A DNA stretch of 64,000 bases, from the NCBI GenBank assembly GCA_045638265.1, contig JAZUBA010000023.1, positions 1-64,000 on the forward strand, read 5' to 3'. The first letter of the stretch is position 1. Every line of letters starts with the position of its first letter. The stretch is from RGIG4140 sp045638265 (GTDB lineage Bacteria > Pseudomonadota > Alphaproteobacteria > CAAHEQ01 > UBA3637). Made by a program: the position numbers and the translations under genes. The notes under the pieces were generated by a model. It ran no database searches. It was not told where the DNA came from and worked only from the letters and a program-made list of their open reading frames with translations. Below are positions 8,780 to 17,428 of the stretch, one piece after another.

Positions 8780-10573
8780 ATGAGTAATATAGAATTTTCA
8801 TTAGATACGGCTTTTCAGGCATATAACAATCATCAGTTTGATATGGCGGAAGATTTGGTTCGTGAGGTTTTAACCATTTCACCGACAAACGGTGATGCAT
8901 TGTATTTGTTGGGATTAATTGCCTATCGATCAGGAGCATTGGAGCCGGCTGAAAAATTATTATATGACGCTGTTAAATTATATCCGCAACATGAAAATTA
9001 TGCATTGGCTTTGGCAAGTGTGTTACAAAAAGCCGGTCGTTTAGATGAAGCATTGTCTTTTTATGTGAAATATCCCGAAAATGCATCTGCTTTGGCGCAA
9101 ACGGGTTATGTTTATTTGCAAAAAGGACAGAATGATTTTGCATTGAGTGCTTTCAAAAAATCTTTGGAAAAAAATGAATATTGTTTACCGGCACTCATCG
9201 GAAAAGCCTTAATTTTGAGACAAGAAGGACAACATTTTGATGCATTACAAGCGTTGCAGGAAATATATAAAATCGGAACAGATGCCGAATTGGAATATCA
9301 GCTAAGTGTTCAATATCGGTTATGCGGACAGTGTGAGAATGCATTGACACATATTGATAAGGCTTTGTCTATGGAGCAAACGGCTTCTTTTTTAAATGAA
9401 AAAGGGCTTATTTTAGAAGGATTAAAACAATATGATAATGCACAAACAGTTTATGAAGATGCCATTCGTTTCAATCCTTATGCACCGGACAGTTTTGCCA
9501 ATTTAGGCAATTTACATTTGAAAAATGAAAATTTCAGACGGGCAGAAGATTATTATAAAAAAGCGTTGGCTTTGGATGATGATTTTTTAAATGCACATCA
9601 TAATTTGGCGATTGCTTTGTGTAAACAGGGACGGGAAGCCGAAGGTCTGGAACACTATCGCTCGGCTTTGCTGATTAATAAAAATCATATTCCCAGTTTA
9701 TATAATTTGGCAATGATATTGGAAGAAAATGGTGATTTTAGTGAAGCAGCGGGATTGTATTTTAATATTTTATCCCTGAAAGCCAATCCTCCCTTTATTG
9801 AATTTAGAATTGCCGATACGTTAGCCGGTTTGTATCAGTCAGGAAAAAAAGAGAAAAAAGAAGCCCTTAATTTTGCCAAAGGTTGGGTTAAGCATTTTCC
9901 CGAAAGTCAAATTGCAGAGCATACATTGAATGCTTTAACACATCAATTAAAAGACAAATCATTGATTTTGCCTTATGCAAAAGCTTTGTATGATTCATTT
10001 GCCGATACGTATGATGAAAAAATGGCAGAGTTAGAGGCAAGAGCTTTGCAACAGGTTGTGCATTATTTTAATCAGAAAGAAACCAATGATTTAGGTGATA
10101 TTTTGGATTTGGCGTGCGGTACGGGTTCGTTGGCATTAAGGATATTGAAAAAATACAATATGACCGGTGTTGATATTTCCGAACCAATGCTTGCCAAAGC
10201 TCGTGAAAAAAGACGCTATAAAGCCTTGCATCAGTCAGATGTTGTTTCATTTTTAAAATCGGATAATCAGAAATATGATTATATTGTTGCTGTTGAATTG
10301 ACAGGATATTTATCAGAAATTGAAGAATTTATCAGATTATGTAAAGCACATTTAAAACCGAACGGCACTTTTATTATCAGTATTGAAAATGCTCAATCGG
10401 ATAAAATTTATTTGTCGGAACAAGGACGATATTTGTATTTGCCGGCATATGTTTTAGACGTTCTTTCTTCAAACGGATTAACGGTTCAGTCTGAAAGCAT
10501 CCATTTGCGAAAAGAAGGTTTTGGCAATTCTTATGCCGAAGGTACACTCTGTTATGCCACCTTATCGGAATAA
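8780..10573 (+). CDS. TPR-repeat protein with C-terminal methyltransferase domain
   Basis: 597 residues. Residues about 1-380 are tandem TPR helices (for example DALYLLGLIAYRSGALEPAE and SFANLGNLHLKNENFRRAE). Residues about 400-597 form a class I SAM-dependent methyltransferase with motif I LDLACGTGSLAL and motif DYIVAVELTGYL. TPR-methyltransferase fusions are common in alphaproteobacteria, but the substrate cannot be read from sequence. It begins 12 bases after mrdB and probably shares its transcript. Its 3' end overlaps the convergent permease gene by 12 bases. Confidence 0.85.
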   Translation: MSNIEFSLDTAFQAYNNHQFDMAEDLVREVLTISPTNGDALYLLGLIAYRSGALEPAEKLLYDAVKLYPQHENYALALASVLQKAGRLDEALSFYVKYPENASALAQTGYVYLQKGQNDFALSAFKKSLEKNEYCLPALIGKALILRQEGQHFDALQALQEIYKIGTDAELEYQLSVQYRLCGQCENALTHIDKALSMEQTASFLNEKGLILEGLKQYDNAQTVYEDAIRFNPYAPDSFANLGNLHLKNENFRRAEDYYKKALALDDDFLNAHHNLAIALCKQGREAEGLEHYRSALLINKNHIPSLYNLAMILEENGDFSEAAGLYFNILSLKANPPFIEFRIADTLAGLYQSGKKEKKEALNFAKGWVKHFPESQIAEHTLNALTHQLKDKSLILPYAKALYDSFADTYDEKMAELEARALQQVVHYFNQKETNDLGDILDLACGTGSLALRILKKYNMTGVDISEPMLAKAREKRRYKALHQSDVVSFLKSDNQKYDYIVAVELTGYLSEIEEFIRLCKAHLKPNGTFIISIENAQSDKIYLSEQGRYLYLPAYVLDVLSSNGLTVQSESIHLRKEGFGNSYAEGTLCYATLSE

Positions 10574-11434
10574 AAGTAATGCCAGAAAACCACCGATAAT
10601 ACCACAGAGATACAGAATACCGCTTATTTTGAGCAGTTCTTTCGGATTAGAGCGTAGTTTGAGAAAAACAATTAATCCGACACCGGCATTTGAGAATAAT
10701 CCGGCCAATAAAACACCGACAGAAATAAAACCTTTGATGTAAAGTTGGGTTAGTCCGACAGAAATAGCACAATTAGGGATTAATCCGATAAAAGAAGCAA
10801 CAAAAATACTTAAAATCGGATAATCTGAAAAGAATGTTGCTATTTCTTCCGGTTTCAATTGGTGTAAAACCAAATTCAGCAAAAAGCTTATCAGAATAAC
10901 GAATGAAATGATTTGAATGGTATGATAAAGTGCCGGTTTAAAAATGCCATGTTGACAGCAACAGCAGTTTTGTTCATTACACAATTCTTTAAAATCTGGT
11001 TTAGAACTTTTTTTGCGACAGTAAAAATCAATTAAAAATCCGATTAAGACAGCATAAATGACTTTAAAAGTTACAATTTTTGTAATGGTAAGTGCGGGTA
11101 CATTTTGAACAATCATTAACGGCAACATTTCGTCAGATGTCGCTAAATAAACAGAAATAAGTGTTCCGAGTGTGATAATTTTGGTGACATAAAAGTTTGT
11201 TGCCGTTGCCGAAATACCGCACCCGCTCACCAATCCTGCCAACGCTCCCCATAGAGAACCGAATTTTTCTGTTTTTTGAATAAATGATTGAATTTTTGAT
11301 TGTGTGTGATGTTCTAAATATTCTAAAAACAAATAGGTTAAAAACAAAAACGGTATTAAGTAAACGGTATCAGACAGTGTATGTATAACAATATGTATTA
11401 ATTCGCTTGTCCAATGAGCTTGATGATGTATCAC
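10562..11434 (-). CDS. Putative heavy-metal/arsenic efflux permease (ArsP_2/DUF2899-like)
   Basis: About 290 residues with around eight to ten hydrophobic segments in two halves. The first half contains WGALAGLVSGCGISATATNFY and the second GLIPNCAISVGLTQLY, the paired Gly/Pro/Cys-rich loops of the putative ten-TM metal exporters. A Cys-rich cytoplasmic loop (NEQNCCCCQHG) between them could bind metal. I prefer the GTG at 11434, which has AAAGGA 6 bases upstream; an in-frame TTG at 11452 would give six more residues. The metal is not determinable here. The 3' end overlaps the convergent TPR gene. Confidence 0.72.
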   Translation of the reverse strand: MIHHQAHWTSELIHIVIHTLSDTVYLIPFLFLTYLFLEYLEHHTQSKIQSFIQKTEKFGSLWGALAGLVSGCGISATATNFYVTKIITLGTLISVYLATSDEMLPLMIVQNVPALTITKIVTFKVIYAVLIGFLIDFYCRKKSSKPDFKELCNEQNCCCCQHGIFKPALYHTIQIISFVILISFLLNLVLHQLKPEEIATFFSDYPILSIFVASFIGLIPNCAISVGLTQLYIKGFISVGVLLAGLFSNAGVGLIVFLKLRSNPKELLKISGILYLCGIIGGFLALLLFR

Positions 11435-11509
11435 GGTATATCCTTTTATCAATTCTGAATTGTTTGAGCAGAATAAATTTAAATCAATTAAAAATCAAGT
11501 ATTTTTTTA

Positions 11510-12862
11510 TTAAATCGGATTCTTCTTAATTTCTTGCCTTAAAAAATCAAGTACACGAGGATTGACAATTAAATCATCATTTGAGATTTTGTTTTTAATG
11601 TGCATATCACTGTATTTGCGTGTGCGACTTAATGCCACATAGAGTTGTCCATGTGCAAAGGCTCCTCTGTTAATATCAACAATGACTTTATCTAATGTTT
11701 TACCTTGTGCTTTGTGTATGGTTAAAGCATAGCCGAGTTGTATCGGAAATTGTGTAAATGTACCATTGACGGTTTCAATAACCTCATCGGTTTCTTTGTT
11801 GTATTCATAAATATAACTTTCCCACGTTTCCGGTTTCACCAATACCATTTTTCCGCTTTCAATGAGTTTGACCCAAATCAAATTATATTCGGCCTGTATG
11901 ACAATGCCTGTTGACCCGTTAATCCAGTAGGGCGGATTATTTTTATTAAATAAAACCAAGGCACCTTCTTTGAGGATAAGTTGTTTCGGTGCGGGTGTTT
12001 CAGACATGGTGGTAAATGCTCCGGTCATTTCGGCATCATAAATAAATGTTTCCCCTTCTAATGCTTTAAGGCGTTGTTGATTGATTTGTTCGGCTGTGGC
12101 TTTGTATGGCGTAATGGTAACAGCCGTTTCTCTGACATCATCATTTTCAATTGTGGCATCATTAAAAAAATTAATCACGTTTTGTGTATGGCGGTTATGT
12201 CGTAAATCAATGAGTTTTGAAAGCAAATCTGAATCGTTTTGACGATAAACGTTTGTTAAAACAACGGTTGTGAATTGTGCATTTTTAAAAGCAGGTGAAT
12301 CAAAAAAATAAGCCTCACGATGTCCGTATCTTGCTTTAAAAATGGGATATGTGCTTGATTTGATAACAGGAGGTAATTGGCATAAATCTCCGACTAATAA
12401 AATTTGAATACCACCGAAAGGTGTCCAATTTCCCCGAGCTGCTTTACATAAATAATCAACAGCATCTAAAATATCAGGACGTATCATAGAAGCTTCATCA
12501 ATAACGAGAATATCTGTTTTTTTGAGAATGGATTTTGTTTTCTTTTTCAATTCTAATTCAGATAAAATAAAAAAATCTTTTAACGGCAAGCGAAACAGTG
12601 AATGCAGTGTAACTCCGCCGATATGAAGTGCGGCCAACGCTGTCGGGCAGGCAATACGGACTTTTTTTTGAGAATGGAGTTGTAAATAACGGATAAAAGT
12701 TGATTTGCCTGTGCCGGCTTGTCCTTGAATAAAATAATTATTCTGTGTGTTTTCAAGCTTGTGAAATATTTGTGCCTGTGTTTCATCTAGTGCAAATTCC
12801 GGCAACAAAGCACTTGTACCGCCGGCAGATTGAGTTGTTGTTTTTTTTCTTTTTTGAACCAT
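11510..12862 (-). CDS. PIF1/RecD2-like superfamily 1B DNA helicase
   Basis: 450 residues. Walker A is QGQAGTGKSTF (about residues 46-56), Walker B LVIDEASMI (about 118-126), a following loop GDLCQLPPV corresponds to motif III, and the C-terminal motif YALTIHKAQGKTLDKV with YVALSRTRKY is typical of PIF1-like enzymes. Such proteins unwind DNA 5'-3' and help resolve structured DNA. No upstream ribosome site is strong. The gene stands alone between two unrelated genes. Confidence 0.88.
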   Translation of the reverse strand: MVQKRKKTTTQSAGGTSALLPEFALDETQAQIFHKLENTQNNYFIQGQAGTGKSTFIRYLQLHSQKKVRIACPTALAALHIGGVTLHSLFRLPLKDFFILSELELKKKTKSILKKTDILVIDEASMIRPDILDAVDYLCKAARGNWTPFGGIQILLVGDLCQLPPVIKSSTYPIFKARYGHREAYFFDSPAFKNAQFTTVVLTNVYRQNDSDLLSKLIDLRHNRHTQNVINFFNDATIENDDVRETAVTITPYKATAEQINQQRLKALEGETFIYDAEMTGAFTTMSETPAPKQLILKEGALVLFNKNNPPYWINGSTGIVIQAEYNLIWVKLIESGKMVLVKPETWESYIYEYNKETDEVIETVNGTFTQFPIQLGYALTIHKAQGKTLDKVIVDINRGAFAHGQLYVALSRTRKYSDMHIKNKISNDDLIVNPRVLDFLRQEIKKNPI

Positions 12863-12974
12863 ATAGGTACTGTATTCTTTTTTTTATCATCCGTCAAACA
12901 ATTTTGTTTGTTTTTATAAAATATGTGTGATAATGTAATTAAAATTAAAGAAAGAAAAAAAATCAAAAAAAAAT

Positions 12975-12999
12975 GAACTTTTGAAAAAGCAGTTTCGTT
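12975..12999 (+). promoter_or_regulatory. Candidate ECF sigma autoregulatory promoter
   Basis: GAAC (12975-12978), 17 bases, CGTT (12996-12999) resembles the GGAAC-N16/17-CGTT class used by alphaproteobacterial ECF sigma factors. It lies directly upstream of the operon that encodes such a sigma factor, so autoregulation is plausible. No comparably good sigma70 promoter was seen in the gap. Confidence 0.45.
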
Positions 13000-13024
13000 T
13001 TAACTTGTGAAGGAGATGAAAACA

Positions 13025-13312
13025 ATGACAGACATTTCAACATTACTTCAAGAAGCAAAACCGCTTTATTTCAAACGCAAGAAAAGAAGAAAACAAATCA
13101 AAGTTGTCAGTGCTGTTTGTGCTTGTGCGTTATTTGTTAATTTTATGCTGGGTATGAATTATGGATCGCAACAAACATATAACACGGAATTAGATACATT
13201 TTATGCGTATTTATATGAACCGACAAGTTTGTATGATGAAACGGATAATTATGTGGACAACGAAGATTCTGTTTTCCCTGTGGACGAATATGGCTTGATT
13301 ACGGTTGTGTAG
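13025..13312 (+). CDS. Small single-TM protein, probable anti-sigma factor
   Basis: 95 residues. A basic cytoplasmic segment (YFKRKKRRKQIK, about 18-29) is followed by one membrane helix (VVSAVCACALFVNFMLGM, about 30-47) and an acidic outer tail. I choose the ATG with AGGAG 9 bases upstream. An upstream in-frame GTG (13007) would place the ribosome site inside the gene. Position before an ECF sigma gene and a CpxP-like gene, the size and the single helix resemble CnrY-type anti-sigma factors. There is no clear sequence match that I can cite, so the function rests on context. Confidence 0.6.
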   Translation: MTDISTLLQEAKPLYFKRKKRRKQIKVVSAVCACALFVNFMLGMNYGSQQTYNTELDTFYAYLYEPTSLYDETDNYVDNEDSVFPVDEYGLITVV

Positions 13313-13313
13313 C

Positions 13314-13808
13314 ATGTTGACATTGATAGAACAGAATCGCGCTCGTATTCGTGCCATCATTAAGAAGATGACTGGGTCGTTTAATGAAGATATTGAACAG
13401 GAGGTGTATTTAAAAAGTTGGGAAAAACGGGAAGCGTATAAAGAAGAAGGCAATTTTAAAGCGTGGATTTCTACTTTAACCGCTAATTTATGTCGGGATT
13501 ATTTTAGAACAAAACAATTTAAAACCGCTTCATTGGAAGTTTCATCTGATGACACATATGAATTGCAAGATGAAGCACATACGCAAGAAGAAATCATTGA
13601 TGCCAAAAAACGTCAAAAATTGATTTTGAAAGCCGTAGATTCCCTGCCGTCAAAAATGCGTGATGTTGTTGTTTATTATGAGTTTGAAGAAATGAGTTAT
13701 GAAGAAATTGCCGCTCGTTTAAAAATCTCTGTCGGAACGGTTAAATCAAGATTGTTTAATGCCCGTTCCATTTTAACAGAAAAATTATCTTATTTGAAAG
13801 GAGAATAA
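13314..13808 (+). CDS. ECF-type RNA polymerase sigma factor
   Basis: 164 residues. Region 2 (about 18-62) contains DIEQEVYLKSWEKREAY and FKAWISTLTANLCRDYFR, and region 4 (about 110-160) contains LPSKMRDVVVYYEFEEMSYEE and the helix-turn-helix IAARLKISVGTVKSRLFNAR. Intermediate acidic linker. The ATG is one base after the preceding stop, with no ribosome site of its own, so expression is probably coupled to the small membrane protein. It likely directs transcription of an envelope-stress regulon including its own operon. Confidence 0.9.
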   Translation: MLTLIEQNRARIRAIIKKMTGSFNEDIEQEVYLKSWEKREAYKEEGNFKAWISTLTANLCRDYFRTKQFKTASLEVSSDDTYELQDEAHTQEEIIDAKKRQKLILKAVDSLPSKMRDVVVYYEFEEMSYEEIAARLKISVGTVKSRLFNARSILTEKLSYLKGE

Positions 13809-13809
13809 A

Positions 13810-14310
13810 ATGAAAAAATTAATGACTTTAACTTTAAGTGCTATCTTATTATCAGGTACAGCTATGGCAGATGCTCAAACAGATGCTAAAACAGAAGAAA
13901 CACCGACACCGGCAGTTGTGGAAACGGTTGCCGAAAAAGCTCCTGTTAAAATGGACAAAGAAGCATTTAAAAAGAAAATGCAAGAGCGTCGTGTTCAATT
14001 TGCCGAACGTTTAAAATTAACGGAAGAACAACAAAAAAAAGCAGAAGAATTGCAGACAAAAAATAAAGAAGAAATGAAAAAAATTATGGATGAAATCAAA
14101 GTGTTGCAAAAAAAGGCAGAAACTTTGCGTGAAACCAGTAAAACCGAATTTGAAGCTTTGTTGACTCCGGAACAAAAAGAATTGTTAAAGAAAATGAATG
14201 ATGAACGTCAGGCTAAACATAAAGAACGGATGGAACAACGCAGAGAAAAACACAAACAAGGTTTTGAAAAAAGAAAACATACGGGTCCACGTCCTATTAA
14301 AGACAAATAA
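13810..14310 (+). CDS. Spy/CpxP-like periplasmic LTXXQ protein
   Basis: 166 residues. A signal peptide (MKKLMTLTLSAILLSGTAMA) is followed by an acidic/Pro linker and a charged helical domain with FAERLKLTEEQQKKAEEL and FEALLTPEQKELLKKM, the paired LTxxQ/LTPEQ motifs of the Spy/CpxP/CnrX group. The C-terminus is rich in Lys, Arg and His. Members act as periplasmic chaperones or as metal/stress sensors feeding an anti-sigma factor. It starts one base after the sigma gene with AAGGAG upstream. The three genes form one operon ending in a terminator. Confidence 0.82.
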   Translation: MKKLMTLTLSAILLSGTAMADAQTDAKTEETPTPAVVETVAEKAPVKMDKEAFKKKMQERRVQFAERLKLTEEQQKKAEELQTKNKEEMKKIMDEIKVLQKKAETLRETSKTEFEALLTPEQKELLKKMNDERQAKHKERMEQRREKHKQGFEKRKHTGPRPIKDK

Positions 14311-14316
14311 AACAAA

Positions 14317-14347
14317 AAAAAGTCCTGTTTTTTGACAGGGCTTTTTT
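14317..14347 (+). terminator. Terminator after the ECF operon (bidirectional)
   Basis: The stem AGTCCTGT/ACAGGGCT is flanked by A-runs on the left and T-runs on the right, so it can also work for the convergent ankyrin gene on the other strand. Confidence 0.75.
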
Positions 14348-14354
14348 GTATATA

Positions 14355-14390
14355 GAAACCCATCAGCTAGGCCGATGGGTTTCTTTTTTA
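14355..14390. terminator. Second hairpin between convergent operons
   Basis: A perfect 10-bp stem, GAAACCCATC (14355-14364) with GATGGGTTTC (14374-14383), is followed by TTTTTT on the plus strand. It sits between the ECF operon and the convergent ankyrin operon. Confidence 0.7.
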
Positions 14391-15341
14391 TCTTTGATTT
14401 TGAAGTATTCTACAATGTGGGCAAGGTTTGTGTTTGACAACGGCTGTTGCCATAGGGGAGGCATAATGTTTGCGTAAGTTGTTGTAAAATACGGTTTGAT
14501 TGTTGTCTGATAATCTTTTTCGGACCTCAGATAATAAGCGATAATGAATGAACCCTCTGATAATATTTGTATTCTTCTCGGGTAAAGCCAATAATTCACT
14601 TTCCGTTGATGTTTGAATGATATTGTGTAACTGCTTTTTGATATGATTGTTGAGTGTTTGAGCGGTCATCGGATAATTATCTGAACGTATAATTGCTTCG
14701 GCATAAATATACGGGGTTATGCCGTTTTTGTTGGGAATAAAGCAATCGGCATTGTTTTTAAGTAATATTGGAATTATCTTGATTGCATAATGTTCAACTG
14801 CAGTGTACAATGGTGTTTTTTGTTCGTTGTCTTTATGGTTGATATCTGCCCCTTTTTGGATTAATAATTGAGCCAGTTCCGAAAAATGGTACATTGAACA
14901 AAAATGAAGCGGTGTTTGCCCTAAATTATCAGTCGCATGAATGTCAGCTTTGTATTTTTGGACTAAATCCATTGACAAATCCTTCATATTTAAGCTGATT
15001 GCCTGATGTAACAATGTACGACCGTAAGAATCTTTTAAATTCGGATTTGCTCCATTTTCAAGTAAAAAATGCACTGTTTTTTCCGAGCGATTTCGGGTTA
15101 ATAAAACTTGTAGCGCCGGTGTTTTATTTTCGGGCGTATAATTAATATTGGCACCTGCTTTTAATTTTTGACGAATAAGCGGTAAATTTTGTTCTAAAAT
15201 AGCTTCGTATAATTCATTGCCGAGTTTGATGTATTTTTGAGAATTATCCAGACTGTAATTTAATGAAATTTGATTAAAAGGTAAAATTAATTCAGTTAAT
15301 TTTTCAGTTATTTTTTCTTTAATGGATGTTTTGTTTTTCAT
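14388..15341 (-). CDS. Ankyrin repeat protein
   Basis: 317 residues. A helical N-terminus (about 1-45) precedes about six ankyrin repeats (about 45-210), with motifs such as NKTPALQVLLTRNRSEKTVH, GRTLLHQAISLNMKDL and GQTPLHFCSMYHFSELAQL. The C-terminal 100 residues are helical and basic with no recognised domain, ending in a CPHC pair. There is no signal peptide. Ankyrin repeats bind proteins; an effector or scaffold role is possible but unproven. It starts 11 bases after the upstream ankyrin gene with AAGGAT, in the glycosyltransferase operon. Confidence 0.85.
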   Translation of the reverse strand: MKNKTSIKEKITEKLTELILPFNQISLNYSLDNSQKYIKLGNELYEAILEQNLPLIRQKLKAGANINYTPENKTPALQVLLTRNRSEKTVHFLLENGANPNLKDSYGRTLLHQAISLNMKDLSMDLVQKYKADIHATDNLGQTPLHFCSMYHFSELAQLLIQKGADINHKDNEQKTPLYTAVEHYAIKIIPILLKNNADCFIPNKNGITPYIYAEAIIRSDNYPMTAQTLNNHIKKQLHNIIQTSTESELLALPEKNTNIIRGFIHYRLLSEVRKRLSDNNQTVFYNNLRKHYASPMATAVVKHKPCPHCRILQNQR

Positions 15342-15352
15342 TGTTTTTATCC

Positions 15353-16090
15353 TTACATCATTTCATGTTGATTGAATTTTGTGATTTTTTGTAATTGTTG
15401 GTTTTTATGATGTGTTACAAATTGCACATTGTTAATTACCGAAAAACGTTCGGCCGGCATTTGTTGCTGAAAAATAAAATGTGGTGTAACCGGTATTTTG
15501 AGTGCCATTATCATATTTTTAACCGTCATGGCAACCGATGTTTTTGAGAGGCAATCTTCTGCTTTTTTGCCGGAATTATCTGTTAGGTTTGGATTGGCTT
15601 TAAAATGAATAAGCATTTGTATTGTTTGTAAATGATTTCTGCCCATAGCTAAATGAAGCGGTGTTTTACCGTTGTCATCTTGTGCATTTATATTTGCTCC
15701 GTTCATCAGAAGTATTGCGACAATTTTGTGATTTCCGGCAATGCAAGCATTGTGTAACGGGGTTTGATTAATGCAATTTCGTTTATTGACATCGGCTCCG
15801 TGTTTAATGAATGTTTCAATTAAATTGATTTCTTCATCTGTTGTTGCCCGTTCGGCTAAATAATGTAAAAAAGAGTCTCCACGGATAAAAGGACTGCCGA
15901 ATTTAGGTGTGTAATTTGTGTCGGCCCCTAAATAGATATATTTGCGAATTTTAGGAATATTCATTTCCATAACGGCACGTGCTAATTTTTTTTCTTTTGA
16001 TTGAAGTGCCTGAATACATTTTGTTGTTACTTTGATTAACCATTCACGAACTATATTATCTTCATCATCTTGTTTGTTTTGTTTTCGCAT
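15353..16090 (-). CDS. Ankyrin repeat protein
   Basis: 245 residues, similar in build to its downstream neighbour and probably a duplicate. The first 45 residues are helical (VREWLIKVTTKCIQALQSKE), and ankyrin repeats span about 45-180 (NQTPLHNACIAGNHKIVAIL and GKTPLHLAMGRNHLQTIQML). The start is 3 bases after the glycosyltransferase stop with GGAG inside that gene's end, so translation is likely coupled. Function unknown. Confidence 0.85.
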   Translation of the reverse strand: MRKQNKQDDEDNIVREWLIKVTTKCIQALQSKEKKLARAVMEMNIPKIRKYIYLGADTNYTPKFGSPFIRGDSFLHYLAERATTDEEINLIETFIKHGADVNKRNCINQTPLHNACIAGNHKIVAILLMNGANINAQDDNGKTPLHLAMGRNHLQTIQMLIHFKANPNLTDNSGKKAEDCLSKTSVAMTVKNMIMALKIPVTPHFIFQQQMPAERFSVINNVQFVTHHKNQQLQKITKFNQHEMM

Positions 16091-16093
16091 TAA

Positions 16094-17296
16094 TTATTCT
16101 CCTAAATCTTCAATTAATCCGTAAGAACCGTCATTTTGAATGCGATAGAGTTCTTCTTTGCCTTTGGGATTAATGAATGCTGCTTTATTATGGACTTTAT
16201 AGGTGAGTTCGTATTTTTCATTGGTACGCAAACGAACATAGATGTTATTGCCTTGCGGGATAAACTCATCAACAAAGTCAAAATGTTTTATATATAACGA
16301 ATTTTCTTTTTTTCCGTTCGGGATACATTCCAGTCGGTAAGTTAATTCTAACGTATATTGGTCAACCAGTTTTTTTGTTTTGTTTGTTTGCATCATTTTT
16401 TCAAAAACTTTACATCGGGGTTGTAACGCTTCTTCCGGTGTTACATCAAAACGTTGTAACAGTTTTTGACTGATTATTTTGCGAACGTCTTTAATGTTTT
16501 GATAATATTCTGGTTCATGAGTTGAGTGGCGTCTTAATCTAATTAGTGGTTCATTTATCATTCCTAATTTGCCACCGGCTAAAAACATTTTAGACCAGAA
16601 ATCGTAATCTTCGGCTGAAATCAAATTTTCATCATAGCGAATATTATGTTTGCGGGCAAATTTTAAATCATACATGGCAATATTGGTGAAATAATTGGCA
16701 AAGTTAAAAATGATTTCCCAACGATGAGGCGGTACCCAATTATTAATACCTTTTGCTTCTCGCTCCATTTCATAATAAACACTGTTTACAGCCGTATAAT
16801 CTTTGTGTTTTTTCATAAAAGCCAATGAACGGGCAAGTCTGTCCGGTTCGGAATAATCATCGCTGTCCATAATGGCAACATAGCGTCCTTTGGCTTCATC
16901 CATACCCCGATTGCGAGAATATGATATACCTTTGTTTTTTTCATTTTGAACAAGACGGATGCGTTTGTCTTGTTTTTGATAAGATTGAATGAGTGCAACG
17001 GAATTGTCGGTAGAACCGTCATCAACAATAATAAACTCAAAATTTTCATATGTTTGGTTTAAAATGGATTCAATGGCTCGGGGTAGCAATTCTTCCCGAT
17101 TATAAGTCGGCATAACAACCGATATGGTTGGTGTTCTTAAATAAAGACACAAACAGATAGTAATGACAATAAGCGGTAATAAGCAAAAAAGACATATAAC
17201 AATTTTTTTTCGCAAACTGATTGTTTGTTTCTTTTGTTTTTTTGAAACGTCTGTTTTTTCTTGATTTTTTATCTTTTTGTTCTGTTGTTTATTCAT
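16094..17296 (-). CDS. Membrane-anchored family 2 glycosyltransferase
   Basis: 400 residues. A lysine-rich N-terminus (about 1-30) precedes one membrane helix (VICLFCLLPLIVITICLCLYL) and a GT-A domain with VVMPTYNREELLPRAIESIL, VDDGSTDNS and the metal-binding DSDD. The C-terminal 150 residues are not assigned. I start at 17296 because a strong promoter lies at 17331-17359 and would exclude the longer in-frame start. By the positive-inside rule the catalytic domain would be outside the inner membrane, unusual for an enzyme using cytoplasmic nucleotide sugars. First gene of an operon with two ankyrin genes. Confidence 0.82.
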   Translation of the reverse strand: MNKQQNKKIKNQEKTDVSKKQKKQTISLRKKIVICLFCLLPLIVITICLCLYLRTPTISVVMPTYNREELLPRAIESILNQTYENFEFIIVDDGSTDNSVALIQSYQKQDKRIRLVQNEKNKGISYSRNRGMDEAKGRYVAIMDSDDYSEPDRLARSLAFMKKHKDYTAVNSVYYEMEREAKGINNWVPPHRWEIIFNFANYFTNIAMYDLKFARKHNIRYDENLISAEDYDFWSKMFLAGGKLGMINEPLIRLRRHSTHEPEYYQNIKDVRKIISQKLLQRFDVTPEEALQPRCKVFEKMMQTNKTKKLVDQYTLELTYRLECIPNGKKENSLYIKHFDFVDEFIPQGNNIYVRLRTNEKYELTYKVHNKAAFINPKGKEELYRIQNDGSYGLIEDLGE

Positions 17297-17330
17297 TTGA
17301 TTTTTTTGTCTGTTTTTAAAAATTGGCATA

Positions 17331-17359
17331 ATTATATCAGAAAAACAATACGGGGTCAA
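17331..17359 (-). promoter_or_regulatory. Sigma70-type promoter of the glycosyltransferase-ankyrin operon
   Basis: Read on the minus strand: TTGACC (17359-17354), a 17-base spacer, TATAAT (17336-17331). Transcription would begin near 17324, about 28 bases before the ATG at 17296. The leader has no clear ribosome site. Confidence 0.75.
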
Positions 17360-17377
17360 CTAAAAATGTATTGAATA

Positions 17378-17416
17378 TATAAAATCACCGCATATATTTT
17401 TATGCGGTGATTTTAT
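17378..17416 (-). terminator. Terminator of the DUF2339 gene
   Basis: A long inverted repeat, ATAAAATCACCGCATA with TATGCGGTGATTTTAT around a 6-base loop, directly downstream of the DUF2339 stop. Its AT-rich base makes it symmetric. Confidence 0.7.
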
Positions 17417-17428
17417 AGGATTGGTTGG

